Assembly: GCF_963576545.1 (NCBI RefSeq)
Contig: NC_083645.1
Span: forward strand, 3,186,001-3,250,000
Direction of reading: 5' to 3'
Origin: Limanda limanda
Taxonomy: Eukaryota; Chordata; Actinopteri; Pleuronectiformes; Pleuronectidae
Length of the DNA stretch: 64,000 nucleotides
Below the pieces are notes generated by a model, which was given only the letters and a program-made list of their open reading frames with translations, did no database searches and had not been told where the DNA came from. The position numbers and the translations under genes were made by a program. Shown in pieces: positions 1 through 13,032 of this stretch (its first letter is position 1; every line of letters starts with the position of its first letter).

Positions 1-1925
1 ATGAGCGCACACATGTCTGTATGTGTCATATGCTTCATGCTCTCTCTCTGTTTCTACCTGGTATTGAGCTGCTGCTGTGAAAAGGCTCATGCTAAGCGGT
101 TGTCCACAGATAATTACCACCTGCCTGTGCACTTCCCCTTTAGCTCCTTTCAGCTCATTATTTTTGGCTTCTGTCACATGGTTCCCTGAAGATCCTGCAG
201 GAAGCTTACTCACCCACATGAATAAAAAAACTCTGTTTCTGGAGATTTAGTGCGTTGGTAAGAAAATATCAATTTAATCCATTGATTTGTATATTTCAAG
301 ATGCTTCTCAGAATACATTTGTCATAGTTTCATCAGTTGCATTCAAGAAAAACAAGACCCTGAAATAGCATACATCACACACCAACAACCAGAGTTTGAG
401 CAAGCAGCTAGCTATAAGAGGCCACTACCTCACCATGCTCAGTGTGGACATAATGGCAGAACCTAAAGAAGACAGACAGAAAAACAACAAGAGGAAAAGA
501 GAAAGTGAGAGAGATAGCTTACAGTTAGCAGGACAGATGCCGACCTGGCAATGTTGTTATTGTCATCACACTTGGCTGTTTGCTGCCTAAGGGCGCAGAT
601 GTACTTTCTGTTGACTATGTGTACATGTGCGCACGATGGCTGTCTTGCGTATCCTGCGTGCATTTGGAGCATCGGTTGTGCACGTCCTCAGAAATTAACT
701 CTTAACGCCTACGCCAGATGCAATATGCACTTGACGAGAAGAGGCAGTGTAGCAGTAGTACAGGGAACGTGTGGTGTATCATCAGGGGACATCTACGTTC
801 ACGAAGCAGCCGGTTATCCACGCAAACACATGTTTAAAAAGCATTTTTATCTCCGGCCTTGTGCTGTTCTACTTTCATGATGTTGGGTTGTGTGAGTGAA
901 ATTGTTGACTCACTAGTTTATCATAAAAAGCTAGTTAAGCCCATTTCGACAGATTAAGCAAGATAGCCAAACAATTCCATCTGATTTGATACAAAACATG
1001 CCGGATATCAATAACTGTCGGCTACGGGCTTGCTGTATGCTACTGTTCAACTTTGAGTTTAGTGCAGTGAATGGGCAAATATTTTTGTGAAATCTCTACC
1101 TACTTAGTCGACATGGTTCTTTGGATAATGAGGTTGCTAGTTAATTCTCCATAAGATTATTAACAAGTGTGCATGGGAATGCTCAGACCACAACCCCTAC
1201 TTACGTAAGTGTAGCATCCCACCTGTAGTTGGAGCCTGAGTATAGCCAAGAGGGAATTTGTTGCTTCGAAGAAATTGAGGCCGAAATACAGGAGAATTTC
1301 ACAGGCCCTCCTACATTACACCAGAAAAAAACAAATGTATTATTTAAACGGGGAAAGAAAATAGTCAATAGTACACACCCACTCAAAATAAATGGGGGGA
1401 AAGTGTTTCGCATTCATTACATTAAAAAGTGGATTTTAAATTTAAACTGGCTTGGAGGTTGTTTGTTCGGGTTTGCTTGTTTTTTATCATGAGAAAGTGA
1501 ACGATAAAGGTCTTGGTCCTTGGTGGATCATAATATTAACTATATAGCTAAAAAAATAGTAAGAAGGTTTTCAGTTGATATGCTAGTACTCGATAGAGAG
1601 AAAGGGTATCTTATGATTACATATGGATTACAGGGCTACTGTGTGACAGTATATATTAGCATATTTCAACAAATTCCAAATATAAAGTTCTTATAAAATC
1701 ATTTTATGTGTCTTGTATTATATGCATTATTGGCATTATAGAGTGTATATATGGTGTCTTAAATTTGAAGAATAATTTGAATAACTTATTTTTTGGTGTG
1801 AGCTTTTGCCTTCACATTGTTTATCACGTATTACATTGATTATACTTTTAATGAGTTCAACTGTTGTTACTGTGACAAATAAAATATACAAAAAGGGGTT
1901 GGGTGGAAACATGCACCCCCAGGGA
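1..1925. other. AT-rich stretch, no gene recognised
   Basis: I see no conserved protein motif, RNA gene or mobile-element terminus here. The open frames, the longest being 109 codons at 551-880 and 87 codons at 1229-1492, have no recognisable domain and are of the length expected by chance. Confidence 0.6.
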
Positions 1926-2015
1926 AGATCATAGAATAAGCGCTGCCCATAGATGCACAGTATGAATGTGTGGGAGAATGGCAATAAACTTTATTGTAAA
2001 GCACTTTGAGAGGTC
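1926..2015 (+). mobile_element. 3' fragment of a tRNA-derived SINE
   Basis: The stretch contains the same tail words as the fuller SINE at 12,765-13,032: an ATAGAATAAG block, a TGCACAGTATGAATGTGTG block, and a tail reading TTGTAAAGCACTTTGAG. This tail is typical of fish SINEs mobilised by L2-type LINEs. The tRNA-like head is missing, so this is a 5'-truncated copy. Confidence 0.55.
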
Positions 2016-3279
2016 ATTTACATCACTTAAGTCACACAGACCATTCACAACTGTAAATCTCCTTTAGCTTCTAATAGACAGGTTGAGGCACATTTGAATC
2101 CAAGGAAATAATAAATGCTAATGCCTCTGTGTGCAGAATGATTTGTACAAACATTTGTAAAGCCCGGGCCACACTGGCTGAGAGAATTGTGGTTGTACTG
2201 CGTGTCGTGTTTGTCTCTTCACACAGGCAGCGTTTCTGTTGGGGTTCTCCAGCGGAGATGCTTAGTTGTATTTCCTCGAATAAAAGTCTGGTTAGAACAA
2301 TCAAAACTTTGATAAAACAAATGGGTACTGGAAGTGTTGCAAATATTTGTTTGTGACATATTTGACTGATTAACATTGAAACTAGGCAAGACGTCTATTC
2401 AAAAAGAGTAACACAGCTTTTAACATGGTAGCCGAAATGTAAAGCAATCCGAACCCATCTCAACCACACGACTGACACAGCCAGAGCTTAAACTGCCTCA
2501 ACACAAATGTGTGTGAATTAGATACCCATCTCCAAACCAACACCCATCTGCTGCACCCTGTGTCATGGTTACGGACACACACTATTTCCTGTTACATGTC
2601 ACTTCCTGTTTTACTTGGATACCTCTGCCTTATCTTTTGCCTTCTGTGTTCTGAACCCTGACTGGAAATAAATGACCACTGCTTCAAACTATAGAGGACT
2701 TGCTCATAAGTTTATATTCACAAGACACAGAACTTAAACTTTTTATGTATAAAACTTGATGTATTTTTTTTTTTTTTTTTTTTACAAATAGACTTCAAGG
2801 CTTTGTCATCTTCAAAGGCAACGTAGTTCTGTAAATAGAACTTTGGATAACAAAGGAAGATGCCAGACTTTTAATTCCAGCCCGCCTTTTTCAATTATTT
2901 ACCAGCACTTAGCACATAAACTTTTACCTGGCAACTTCTGAAACCTCACACCACCGCGGGACATCAAGGGAACATCAAATATTGAGACAGTGAAAAGTGT
3001 GTGATAAATATTACATGTGCAGGTGGAATCTGTGCACAGGCGTGAGGCCTGGAAACGTGCAGGCACTTTCACCTGGGTCTGAGAGGTAGAGACACAGGCA
3101 AGATTTAGTCACAAACACTTTATACAGAATCATTATTAATGTGCAGCATTTGTCAACTATAATGTTTTTCACTATTACTATCATTCATTACTAGACAGTC
3201 ATATACTATCTTGTTGGTCTCCCTCTTCCACAGGAGGAGCATTTGTAAACAAGTGTGTCTGAATGATCTGATTAACATT

Positions 3280-3310
3280 AAACTATATATATATATATAT
3301 ATATAGTTTT
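3280..3310. repeat. (AT)n palindromic microsatellite
   Basis: An alternating AT run is bounded by AAACTATA on the left and TATAGTTT on the right. The whole 31-bp stretch is an almost perfect palindrome and could extrude as a cruciform. Confidence 0.85.
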
Positions 3311-6300
3311 TAAAAAAACTATGTTAAATGTTTATTTGGTGTTTATGACAAAATGTTGCCTTTTTAGTTCAATGTTAAGATATAAAGATAAACATGTTAG
3401 AGGGGTTCAGTATGTACATACTGTTACTAATCCATTCACTAACTCAGGTGACTGAATATGGACAGTTCATTTAAGATCAGAGGATGGGGGTCCTGATGGG
3501 TATTAATTGGTCAGTTGGCAACACTTTTGAAATGATGTTGGGTCAGGCAGTGAACATTTTACTTGAGGGTTTAATACAGTCAAACTTGTCGGTCATTTAC
3601 AAGGTGCTCACATGTGTATTCAGGATAACCTGTAACTGTGAGACAGAGAAACACAAATTGTGATAAATTCTAAAGCTAGACACATTCCTAGTTACAATGC
3701 TTCTTGAGTCAGGTGAGGTCTTGTGCATGAGGCATATCACTATTTTTCACTGGCGAATGACAGCATGTAACAACCTCATTACAAGACTGTTGAGAAGCAG
3801 TGAAAGCCACAGAAACAACGAAAATCAAACTGTTGTTGAGCTGTGAACTTCACTCGTGCAGTGTGCGTTCAAACCATCCTCAAGTAAGAGATGATTGCAT
3901 GGGCCTGTGTTAATCCAGTTCAGATTTCATTGGAACTATATAATTTAGACTGCAGGTCTTGGGAAACACTCCTGCAATGACATAGCCATGGTTTTGTCAC
4001 TGGAGTTGAGTTGCACATTTTCTTTAAAACCCTGACTTGTGAACGATCTTTGACGCTTTCCTGATAACCATTCATCCACAACGTTCACAATCGACACTGC
4101 AACTGAGGGAAATAGTGTCGACTGGATTACACCAAAAGTGTGAATCGGAGCCAACGTGGAGCAGTGTGAGGGTCTTTGCTGCTTCAATGCATTTCACAAG
4201 GTTCATCTATATGTGAACATATAATCGCTCAATATGTTCACTTCCTGATATGCTAAAGCGAGCTAAAGAGAAAAGGGTTAACAAACCAGTCTGTTAATAT
4301 AATTTTTTTTAAGTAAACAGTACAAATTTATGTGTGAAACAGCCACATGATTTGTGATTTCCACCCTCTGAAAAACACAGTCTGGTGTTTAGATTGACGT
4401 GGAAAGAAGGTGTTTATCAAAGGAACTGAACAGTCATAACAAAGTGTACAGATGAAAATCATGGGGAGAAATATCACAGCATTCTACTGTCCATTCAGAG
4501 CCACATGACGAGCTCTGACAGCCTATTACATAATCAATTACGTGTGCAAGACAGAAGTAAAGACACTTGTAGCCTAAAGAGTTGCTTAAAGCCACAGTGT
4601 TGACAGCTGTATTTATTAAATATGAAGTGTAAACGTTCCATTAGAACTAAAAGTCCATCAGCAGCTGGTGAAAGAGGAGGGGACCAAATTTATCTTATTT
4701 CAAAAATCGTATTTCTACAAACACCAATGATCATACAGAGAAACGAAACACACACACACAATTCATCACAGCTGTGAATCATCAAATCCAACAGAAAGTG
4801 CTCATCCTTAGTGGCACTGATCTGACACTTCATTTCAAATAGCCATTTAAGATGAATGCAACTTGCACACTCACATACCCCATACAAACACACAAGCCGC
4901 TGTGATGCAACAACAGCAGACCAGTGAGGAAATATGGACACCAACCGATTTTAAAATGATCAAACTGCCTGACAATGTAAATACAGAAGTGCACTTACAC
5001 ACGTTTAGTGTTGCTCAGTAGGTTCATAGCTCAGAGATGATGATCCCAAATGATTCAACTGTTGTAGATACCAAATGTGAATAGCAGGGCATTGGAAAAT
5101 GGCGCTGTCTAGATATGAATCACTGGCACCACTGGTCACGACTGATGCTGACGACCTGGGAGCAGGACTGGGTGCAGGAGGAGTGCTCCTGAAATTTCAA
5201 AGCTTGTAAACAGTGTCCTTGAGGTCATTTTAATAAATGACCTCACACCTACTCTGGCATTCATACTGTGGTGCACTACAGCATATCAATCAACCCATTA
5301 TCTATTCTGCTTATCATGTGAGGGTCATAGTGGGCCTGCACAAACACAGCATAGGATAAAGTAAAAAATTATATATATTTACTTTGTTTGGTTGTTTGAT
5401 TACAGCGAGGTTTGGTGAAAGGCATGGGTCAGGGAGGAGCCCATTACATATCGGCGTGCCTCTGGATTAGGGGACAAATCCAGGAAAAAAAAAATTAACT
5501 ATCAAGATTTCAAGTTATTCTACATTTTCATTGTTTTCTAGAGGAATAATACATCAATCTTGGGACAGATACTTATGTCTGTAATTTCTTGCAGATCCCC
5601 AAAAACTTGGATATAGTGAATTGAAATGAGGTGATAAGGAGACTGTTGGATCTTGGTGGAGGTATGTGCTCTACTGAATATCATTCTAGTTCACACAGTT
5701 TACTTATCATTGTAAATATATTAATACAGTACAACATGCATTTGATTACATGGCAAACACTGTTTACTTTATTTGAGGGTAAGACAGCCAATAAACTGCT
5801 ATAGTAAACATTACACTGTGTTTCAAGGTCATAATTATTTTAACTTGGCTAACGGGCCCACACTAACTGTACCCTAGTTGGCCACACATTGGCCCTTCCA
5901 GGCCACAGGCACCTCCTGCACTTTCAGTAGCCTCAGAGCTTGTATGCACAGACCTGAAATACTCAAGGTCATAAAACCAGATTATGGCACAGATCGGCCT
6001 TACCATGAGAGTGCTTCAAAGTCAGTTTGGTCGTTTAGTCATGTATCAGTGGTGGAAAGTTAAGTACATTAATACAAGTCATTATGGGACCAATGTGAAA
6101 TACTTAGTTTCCATTTAAGACTACTGTAACATTTCAGAGGACATTTTTATTTATATATATATATATTAAGTTTGGGGTTTTAAGTGTGGGGTTTTAAGTG
6201 TCCGATTTTCTGTTACAATTACTAGTCACTCTGAACTCTTGCCCCCTGTTAAAGGCGCTCTGTGTGTATGATTATGACTGAGAAGCTTATCGCCGTCCTG

Positions 6301-6700
6301 ATGTTTAATTGGTCTCTCATGTTTATTTATTGGTTAATCTGTCAAATCATAATTATTGTTGTTGATAAGCAGGACATTTTTCTGTTGCCAACTATATGTC
6401 TACGTGTATGTGTGTGCTGCTATGAAGTTGGAGGACAGAGAGGAACATAGACTGCAGCAGTGAGGATTATGGGAGATTATTATTGTTTATTACAAGGGGA
6501 AAAAGAAAATCAGAATTCATTTCAGCAAATAAACACAAATCGCACACACACATATTGCCAGAGGGCTGTGACGCAGCAAAATATGGAGCTACTAAAGCAC
6601 AATTAATTGCAAAAGTCACCTGTTTGCCGGTTCAACAAGATGCCAGTACTGAGTTTGATCTAGCTTTTACACACAAGCTTAACTTGCCTGATGTCATGAC

Positions 6701-6728
6701 GCACACGCGCGCGCACACACACACACAC
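6701..6728. repeat. (CA)n/(CG)n microsatellite
   Basis: A short tract of alternating purine-pyrimidine, CA repeats with a central CG run. This is a sequence type able to form Z-DNA. Confidence 0.8.
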
Positions 6729-7126
6729 TAGTAGGACAGATAGATTTTTTTGTTAGTTAAGTAATAGACTCTGCACTTAAGTGTCAATTCTCAGCTTTAA
6801 ATTCTGCAGCTTTACCACAGTGAAGAAAAAATGCTCAATTTGCAAGCATTGAAAAATGGCTGGACACTTCTCAGTAAATCGCTAAATGTTTCTTAGGCAA
6901 CTATCTATCATTTCAATATTAGTTTAAACACTAAAACACAGTTGGGTACATTCTAAGACAAAAATGTGGACAGTAAACTAGAAAATATCAAACAAGCTGG
7001 TCGAGTTAGGGACAGAAGTGTTGTGGAGTAGCATGCAGGTGAATATGTTCCCTCATCATTAATCAGGAGAAGACTTCATGATCAGAAAATTCAAAACCTT
7101 CACCAAAAGATGCAAATCTCAGAAAC

Positions 7127-7194
7127 TTGGAAAAGGGGAAGAAGGCCTTATTCAGGGTCAAGCCCTGTCGTTAAGCCCTCTTCCCCTTTTCCAA
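7127..7194. repeat. 68-nt near-perfect hairpin
   Basis: The arm TTGGAAAAGGGGAAGA at 7,127 is followed by its exact reverse complement ending at 7,194. Pairing continues inward with three mismatches, so 21 of 24 arm positions match. A second nested pairing, CAGGG at 7,153 with CCCTG at 7,163, leaves a 5-nt loop. The size and shape resemble a miRNA precursor or a tiny foldback element. Nothing in the sequence alone shows that it is transcribed. Confidence 0.6.
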
Positions 7195-9291
7195 CTTATG
7201 GATGATTGATTGGCTAATTAGCTTTAAGATTAATGTTTCTATGCTTACATTCAACCTAACTGCCCCCATCTAAGGGCCCCATTTGCATTATAGCCATTAT
7301 ACACTGGAGAGAAATGACATTTTAAAGATATGGAAAATAATCTCATTAGCCTAGTATAGTGTATTGAAATAAATCCATTTATTAATTTGTATGTAGATTG
7401 ATTGCATACGCTTATGAACTTGCCCCAATTTATTTTACCATTTCAAAAAATGAATTTATATGCACCATTGTGTCTGTACGAGATCTTGACATGAACATTT
7501 TACTAGGTCACTTAAATTGTGACAATGGTACAATGTCCAAATGTAAGTCATAACTAGAGACCAGATTAACTGAATTCATCTGTGTTAATCTGAAGGAATA
7601 TAAATATATTTATCAACTCCTGAATAAGTTCCTTCATACAAATAAACAAATCTGACGTGACTGCAGTCAAATTAAAGTAAGTTGTCTCACTTAAACCCTC
7701 TTGTTCCCTAACTAAGGTCAAGTCTTTGGCACCTGATTTGGACAATTTACTAACAAGATCAGAAGCTGCAGTAGCTGTAACAGCGCTCACTTACTCTAAA
7801 GTTGTTCCATTATCTGACCCAGCACCAGCAGAAAACATGCACCATCACCTGTTGGAGGGCATAATTTTATCAATATCAGTGATGGCGACTTCTCCTTGAC
7901 CTCTATGCATTATATGATATCTGTGCATTACTGCCAATGCCTGTATTATGAATGGTGTCTCTATTTTCCTTCCACAATTTTTGGCCAACACATGTCCTAT
8001 GAGGAGGCGTGAACATTGACGTTAACCTTGAACAGTGAAAAATAGGACAAGGGGGACACAGGACAAACAGTCGGGGCTCCTCGATTTTCTCAGCTGATGT
8101 CTAGCGATGACAAAATCGTGGGGTGAAACCTTCTCTCTACCTTGATTAGTGTCCTCAATCATAAACCACCTGTCCCTTGCTCTCAATTTTGCCCAGGATG
8201 TCATGGGTGATTTATTGGAGAAAACACTTGTAATTGGTGTAATATTCTGAGCCATTTTTGACGGCATATGGTTTATAAAACATGAGCAGAGCATATGCTT
8301 TCACTATAAATTTCCTAATTCTTGTTTTGTCTTTCTCTCTCTGGAGCTGTTAGCTGTTTTCTGTTTCTATCCACAATCCACTGCCATAATGAGATCTTAC
8401 CAACAAGCTGCTGTATGGTGGTACTTGATGTGTGTACGCCCACAGTATCCATTGATCTGGACTTATCGATGGAGTTCTAGTTTCGGTTGTGGTATGTGGA
8501 ACCTTGCATCTTTTAAGGCAGCTAATACAACATAACCGTGGTTGTAGTTACTTCAATATTAGTGGCATTGTTCCTAAGGGCTTTGGTCTTGTAATTCACA
8601 ATGTAAGATATATATGTATTTCAGATGTCATGACACATAAATAGATACTAAATCTATACAAATGAACATGATAGAGGATTTTTCTCACTTGGATTCTTTC
8701 TGGGAAGAAAAACAACACTTTCAACAAAGTGAAGGTTTCGCAGAAATGTAATGCTGAGATTGTAGTTACCGAGGATGACTGCAGGAAAGACCTATCCCTA
8801 TTCAACAGGGTACACATGAAGACCTATCAAGGCAACTGCCAGGGTTAAACGAGCCCCTCAGTTCATTCCCCTCTGTGTATCCCGTCTCAGGAATATGCAA
8901 AGCTCTTCCTCATCATGTCAGGTCACTGCATCAAGGTGACTCACACAGCTGTAGATAGGACTGCAGCCTAAGAATGAGACAGTGCTCCCTTCTGTGCCGT
9001 CAAAGCTTTATTTTCTGTTTTTAATTAGCGAACATGCAGTCAGTACATATTGATTCACTATTTAACATGATCCTTGCTTATGTCTGCAATGATATTGAGG
9101 GGGGAACAACTCTCCAGATGCTTTCAAAGCACTTAAAAATAAAACCCGTACACCCAACAGCCAATCATGTGGAAGCAGTGCAATTTAGTGGAAAGTTTTA
9201 TTGAACCACTCTTGACACCCTATAGACCCCATAAAATCGTTTTTTCAAACACTTTTCTTGTGATCGATCTAATCTATGGAGGTAACTGTTG
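7195..9291. other. No gene recognised
   Basis: No conserved coding motif or element terminus was found. Open frames such as 7,566-7,790 and 8,022-8,294 on the minus strand match no family I recognise. Confidence 0.55.
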
Positions 9292-9296
9292 CATAT

Positions 9297-10192
9297 TGTT
9301 AAAGGTAGTATGTATATGAGCGGTTGAGCTCGGTGGAAAAAACTCTCAGGAGGACTTGGAGATGAAGGTGTAAGATGGGAATTTTTATTGTCCCATATAT
9401 AAGGCCGACAAGGCAAATATAAAATAAAACAAAAGAGCGAAAAAACAAACACTTGGAAATAAGAAAATAAATTCGCACATTGGCCCAAACAAATAACTAC
9501 AATAACAATATACTTCTAAGACAACGCTTCTTGGGAGAGCTCTTAGACTTACGTCTTCCCATCAGCAGCCTCCAGACTTAATGACCAGACAGGCTTAAAT
9601 GGGACCTAACCCCGCCCCCTCAATTGGAACAAACCAACATAGAATCAAACGCAGCGGTGTCACAGGTAACGCAATCCCTGAAGCTTGAACAGCTTATACA
9701 ACAAATTCCCTATGGCTGGAAAAATACCCGGCAACATATTTACCAAACAATTGCTCCATGAAGGCATAGCCAACTAATAATAGAACAGCATAAACAATAT
9801 TAGAACCCCACGGGTTCACTTCTGGTTACACCGGAAGTTGAGCGACTATTTACTTCCGCATCACGGGCCGCATCACGGTAGACAAATGTTGTGTAATATG
9901 GAATTAATGTGAGATTTTAAACTAAATAAACGGAACATTTATAACACAAGACATTGTATTTTAACAGAAAACCGGCGGGTACAAAGGTACTTAAACTGTA
10001 GTGGTGTAATGGTTGAAGGAAGCTTTTGCACTATGAACGGAAAAGTTTGGATGAAAAATGGATGGGTTAACAAACATGGTATACGGACCTGGACAACAGA
10101 CATGCAACATATACAGTTAACATTTGTAATGATTACACGTGTAAACGGGGCAGTGTACTACTGCCGTGACGGTCACCGTGCGCTCCGTCACA
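9297..10192 (+). mobile_element. Solo LTR, family A copy 1
   Basis: This 896-bp unit starts TGTTAAAGGTAG and ends GTCACA, so it has TG...CA ends. It is flanked by CATAT on the left and CATGT on the right, a 5-bp target duplication with one mismatch. A second, inverted copy lies at 34,270-35,225 with a perfect duplication, which fixes both termini. The two copies share long near-identical stretches, for example the block around 9,330-9,420 and the block around 9,650-9,780. A 65-codon open frame inside (10,009-10,206) is shared by both copies but is only LTR sequence. The retrotransposon superfamily cannot be told from the LTR. Confidence 0.8.
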
Positions 10193-10197
10193 CATGT

Positions 10198-12764
10198 ATT
10201 GATTGAAGAACACAGTAGCACTGAATCTACATCACACCCCCTGTGGCAGAATTGACTGCATTCAAGAGTCAATTATTCGAGAGTGGACGGTCGGCTCCCC
10301 GTTGGTGAGGACATCTTGGCACCATCTTTTCTTATGCCTAAAGATTTAACCAATAAATAGGACAGAGTAGGTCCATGTGCACAGGTCGCTGACTGTTAGA
10401 ATTTAGTCACCAGGAGACTTAAAAATCTGAGAGAGCGTCATTATTGGATTCAAAATTGGTAAATGTTCAGGATTTAACAATGTAAGGAATTTTTTTTTGG
10501 GGGGGGGGGGTAACCATGGGTAAAGGGTGGTGCAGTTGTTAGCAGTGCCACCATTGGGTAGTCTGGGCAGTAGTGATCGGGGAATGGAGGCACAGTGGTG
10601 AGCAAATATGTCTTTGACCTATACTTTTACTACTATACTTCTTGATTTGTCCCATATCCCATTCACTTACCTGGAGGCAGGAAATATCCCCCACACTGCA
10701 GTCAGAAGTCTCACAATTGAGACAATTTTGCTTTGAACAAAACAAAAGGGTGCAGCATTCAAACTAAGATTTTTGTTTTATTTCATGGGACACTGAACAC
10801 TAGTCAAACATGATTTGAATGCCAAAGCCTTTGAGTATTGTTGTTGACAATGTAAATCTTTTAAAGGCATTAGTTTAACATCTTCTTACGGTTATTTACC
10901 TGCAAGACAATTCTCCCAGTCACAAAGCTAAAGTCTCCAGATGTGACTCCAACAACTTCTGAAACTGATGCCACAAAGAGCTGTTTGAGGGGAGGAGGTC
11001 CCCAGGATTAGTATGCTGTTCCTAATAAAGTGCTATGTGAATGTACTTCTTTCTTACAAGGGAAGACTTGCAGGCCCTGGCTGAGCCAGTGGATGGTCTC
11101 ATATTTAGTAAATATGGGAAGTTAAAAGCACTTATGCAGCATTTGAGGTATTTCATCATGAATGGATCCAGAACACACACTTTCATTTTGACATTACGTC
11201 ACATTTCATTACACATGGGAACAATTAGAATTATCATCTGCACAATTATGCAAAGTGCAATTCAAAAGTGAATAACATTTGCAACATATTAACACAGAAA
11301 CTGTTTAAACTGTAACACAACAGATTCCAGAGCACCTTGTGCTCCGTGAGTTCGTAAGGCTCAAATATTATGATTCTGAAGGGGGATTATGAAATATTGC
11401 TTACATTACTACCCAGAAGTAGACTATTGATAAAGTGTAATTATAACTCGAGTTAAAGACAGGCCAAGAACAACACGGTGAGGATATAAAAAGCCAACAT
11501 GATACTTATTTGTGGCTCATGAAATCAAGTCAAGTGTCCATTAAATGTTTTATTCATCTTCTCATTTTAAATGACAGGTGCGCCAACTCAGAGGAAAGCA
11601 CAGATTTCGAAACCCATGCCGTGCACAGAGTTCATGAGACATGGTGCTAGATAAGCAGAGTAGGCGTCAGAACACTAAGTTACTTCATGTCCTGATAACT
11701 CGTGATGAGTGTTTATTAGTTACAGTGAGAGCAGAGAGGAGCCTTGAGGACAGAGAAACTCCAGCATGGTACAAACCAACTGCAGCTTCTGCTCTGATCA
11801 CTGAGCAGCTGTGACAAGAGAAACTCTGTTTTCACTGAGTTAACCGGCTGCTTCCGATGAACGAGCTCTGGTCTCACTGAGTGTTTCTCTCTGAGCAGGT
11901 TGTAAAGCTGCGACTTACAACCCGCCCCCTTCATTTGAATGTGAGAATTGAAATAAATATGGCATTATGAAATAAAAATCCGATCAAATTATTCAAAGTG
12001 GCATTACTGTATTTAAGTAAGGAAATGTATTCAGTTATACATTTATATTATGCTATAAATATATATATTATTTCATGGTTTATTTCATAGTCATATTTAT
12101 CTATTTATTTATTTAATTTAGACTCCAACAGCATTCCATAAAATACTTCCTTCCCCACTGGTTTTTAAAAAACAACAAACCAAAAACAGCACATCAGAAA
12201 CGCAGGGATCTGAATTTCCATTCCACTCTCCTGCGTATAACGCATACGACAGACTCTGGAAAAAGAAAATTATCAATCCACATCAGTAATTAAACAAAAG
12301 AAATGGTAACAAAGCGTGGTCTTAAAGTACAAAACCCTGTGCTTTTCCCACAATACATCGCCTTTGTCAACCCTCAGAGGCCCAAAACCATTAGTAGGTC
12401 CCTAAAGATATTATGACTTTGTCGATACTGACTGTACTGTAATCCATGCTAGATATAAATGACAACTAAGTTGCAAACTGTTTAAATATAGCTGTGAAAT
12501 GAACATCTAAAATACATTAGCAATACAGTAACCTCTGCACAATTATGTACTGAAAGATACAATTGTGCAGTTGGAAACTGAAATGACAGAATATGACATA
12601 GAAACCCCTAAAAAGAAAATAAAGCAAATAGCATCCGTGGCTTATCATGCTTCTGTGGATGCATTGATCGTTACTGTTTTAAATTGAGCAAAACCTTAAG
12701 GGAAGACACAGCTGCCCCGCAGGTGTACTTTATTTGTCATCAGACTTCCTTTACTCCGTGTATC
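10198..12764. other. No gene recognised
   Basis: No conserved coding motif was found. A homopolymer junction of T then G lies near 10,491-10,511. The open frames here are short and have no recognisable domain. Confidence 0.5.
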
Positions 12765-13032
12765 CTCACTACAGCTGTCGCGGCTGTGGCTGAGGGGTAG
12801 AGTGGTCGACCCCCAACCTGAAGGTCGGTGGTTCGATGCCCAGTCTGACCCATCTGCATGCCGAAGTGTCCTTGGGCAAGATGCTGAACCCCGAATGGCC
12901 CCCCATAGAATAAGAAAGTGCTGTGATTAGATGCACTGTATGAATGTGTGTGAATGGGTGAAATGTAAAAAAAAAAAACTAATGTAAAACGCATGACTAG
13001 AATAGCGCTATATAAATACAAAACCATTTACC
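12765..13032 (+). mobile_element. tRNA-derived SINE
   Basis: The head has an A-box-like TGGCTGAGGGGTAGAGTGG and a B-box-like GGTTCGATGCC about 30 bases later, the internal RNA polymerase III promoter of tRNA-type SINEs. The body has the conserved fish core word GTGTCCTTGGGCAAGATGCT. The tail has GAATAGCGCTATATAAATAC, matching the 3' end of fish L2-type LINEs that supply the reverse transcriptase. An internal A-run (12,968-12,979) sits between body and tail. It is not a functional tRNA gene, because no cloverleaf continues beyond the two boxes. Confidence 0.75.

Larger units (their letters stand above)
2016..7126. other. Gene-free stretch with simple repeats
   Basis: No gene or classifiable mobile element was recognised. 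It holds an AT palindrome (3,280-3,310), a CA/CG tract (6,701-6,728) and an A/T homopolymer run near 2,765-2,783. All open frames are short and without recognisable motifs. Confidence 0.55.

Noticed and set aside
551..880. 109-codon plus-strand frame with several Cys
   Set aside because: No family pattern in the Cys spacing and no supporting context.
1229..1492. 87-codon frame with basic stretch and hydrophobic end
   Set aside because: It superficially resembles a retroelement tail, but no motif supports it.
12765..12840. Possible tRNA gene
   Set aside because: A- and B-box words are present but no acceptor stem closes, and the downstream core and tail are those of a SINE.
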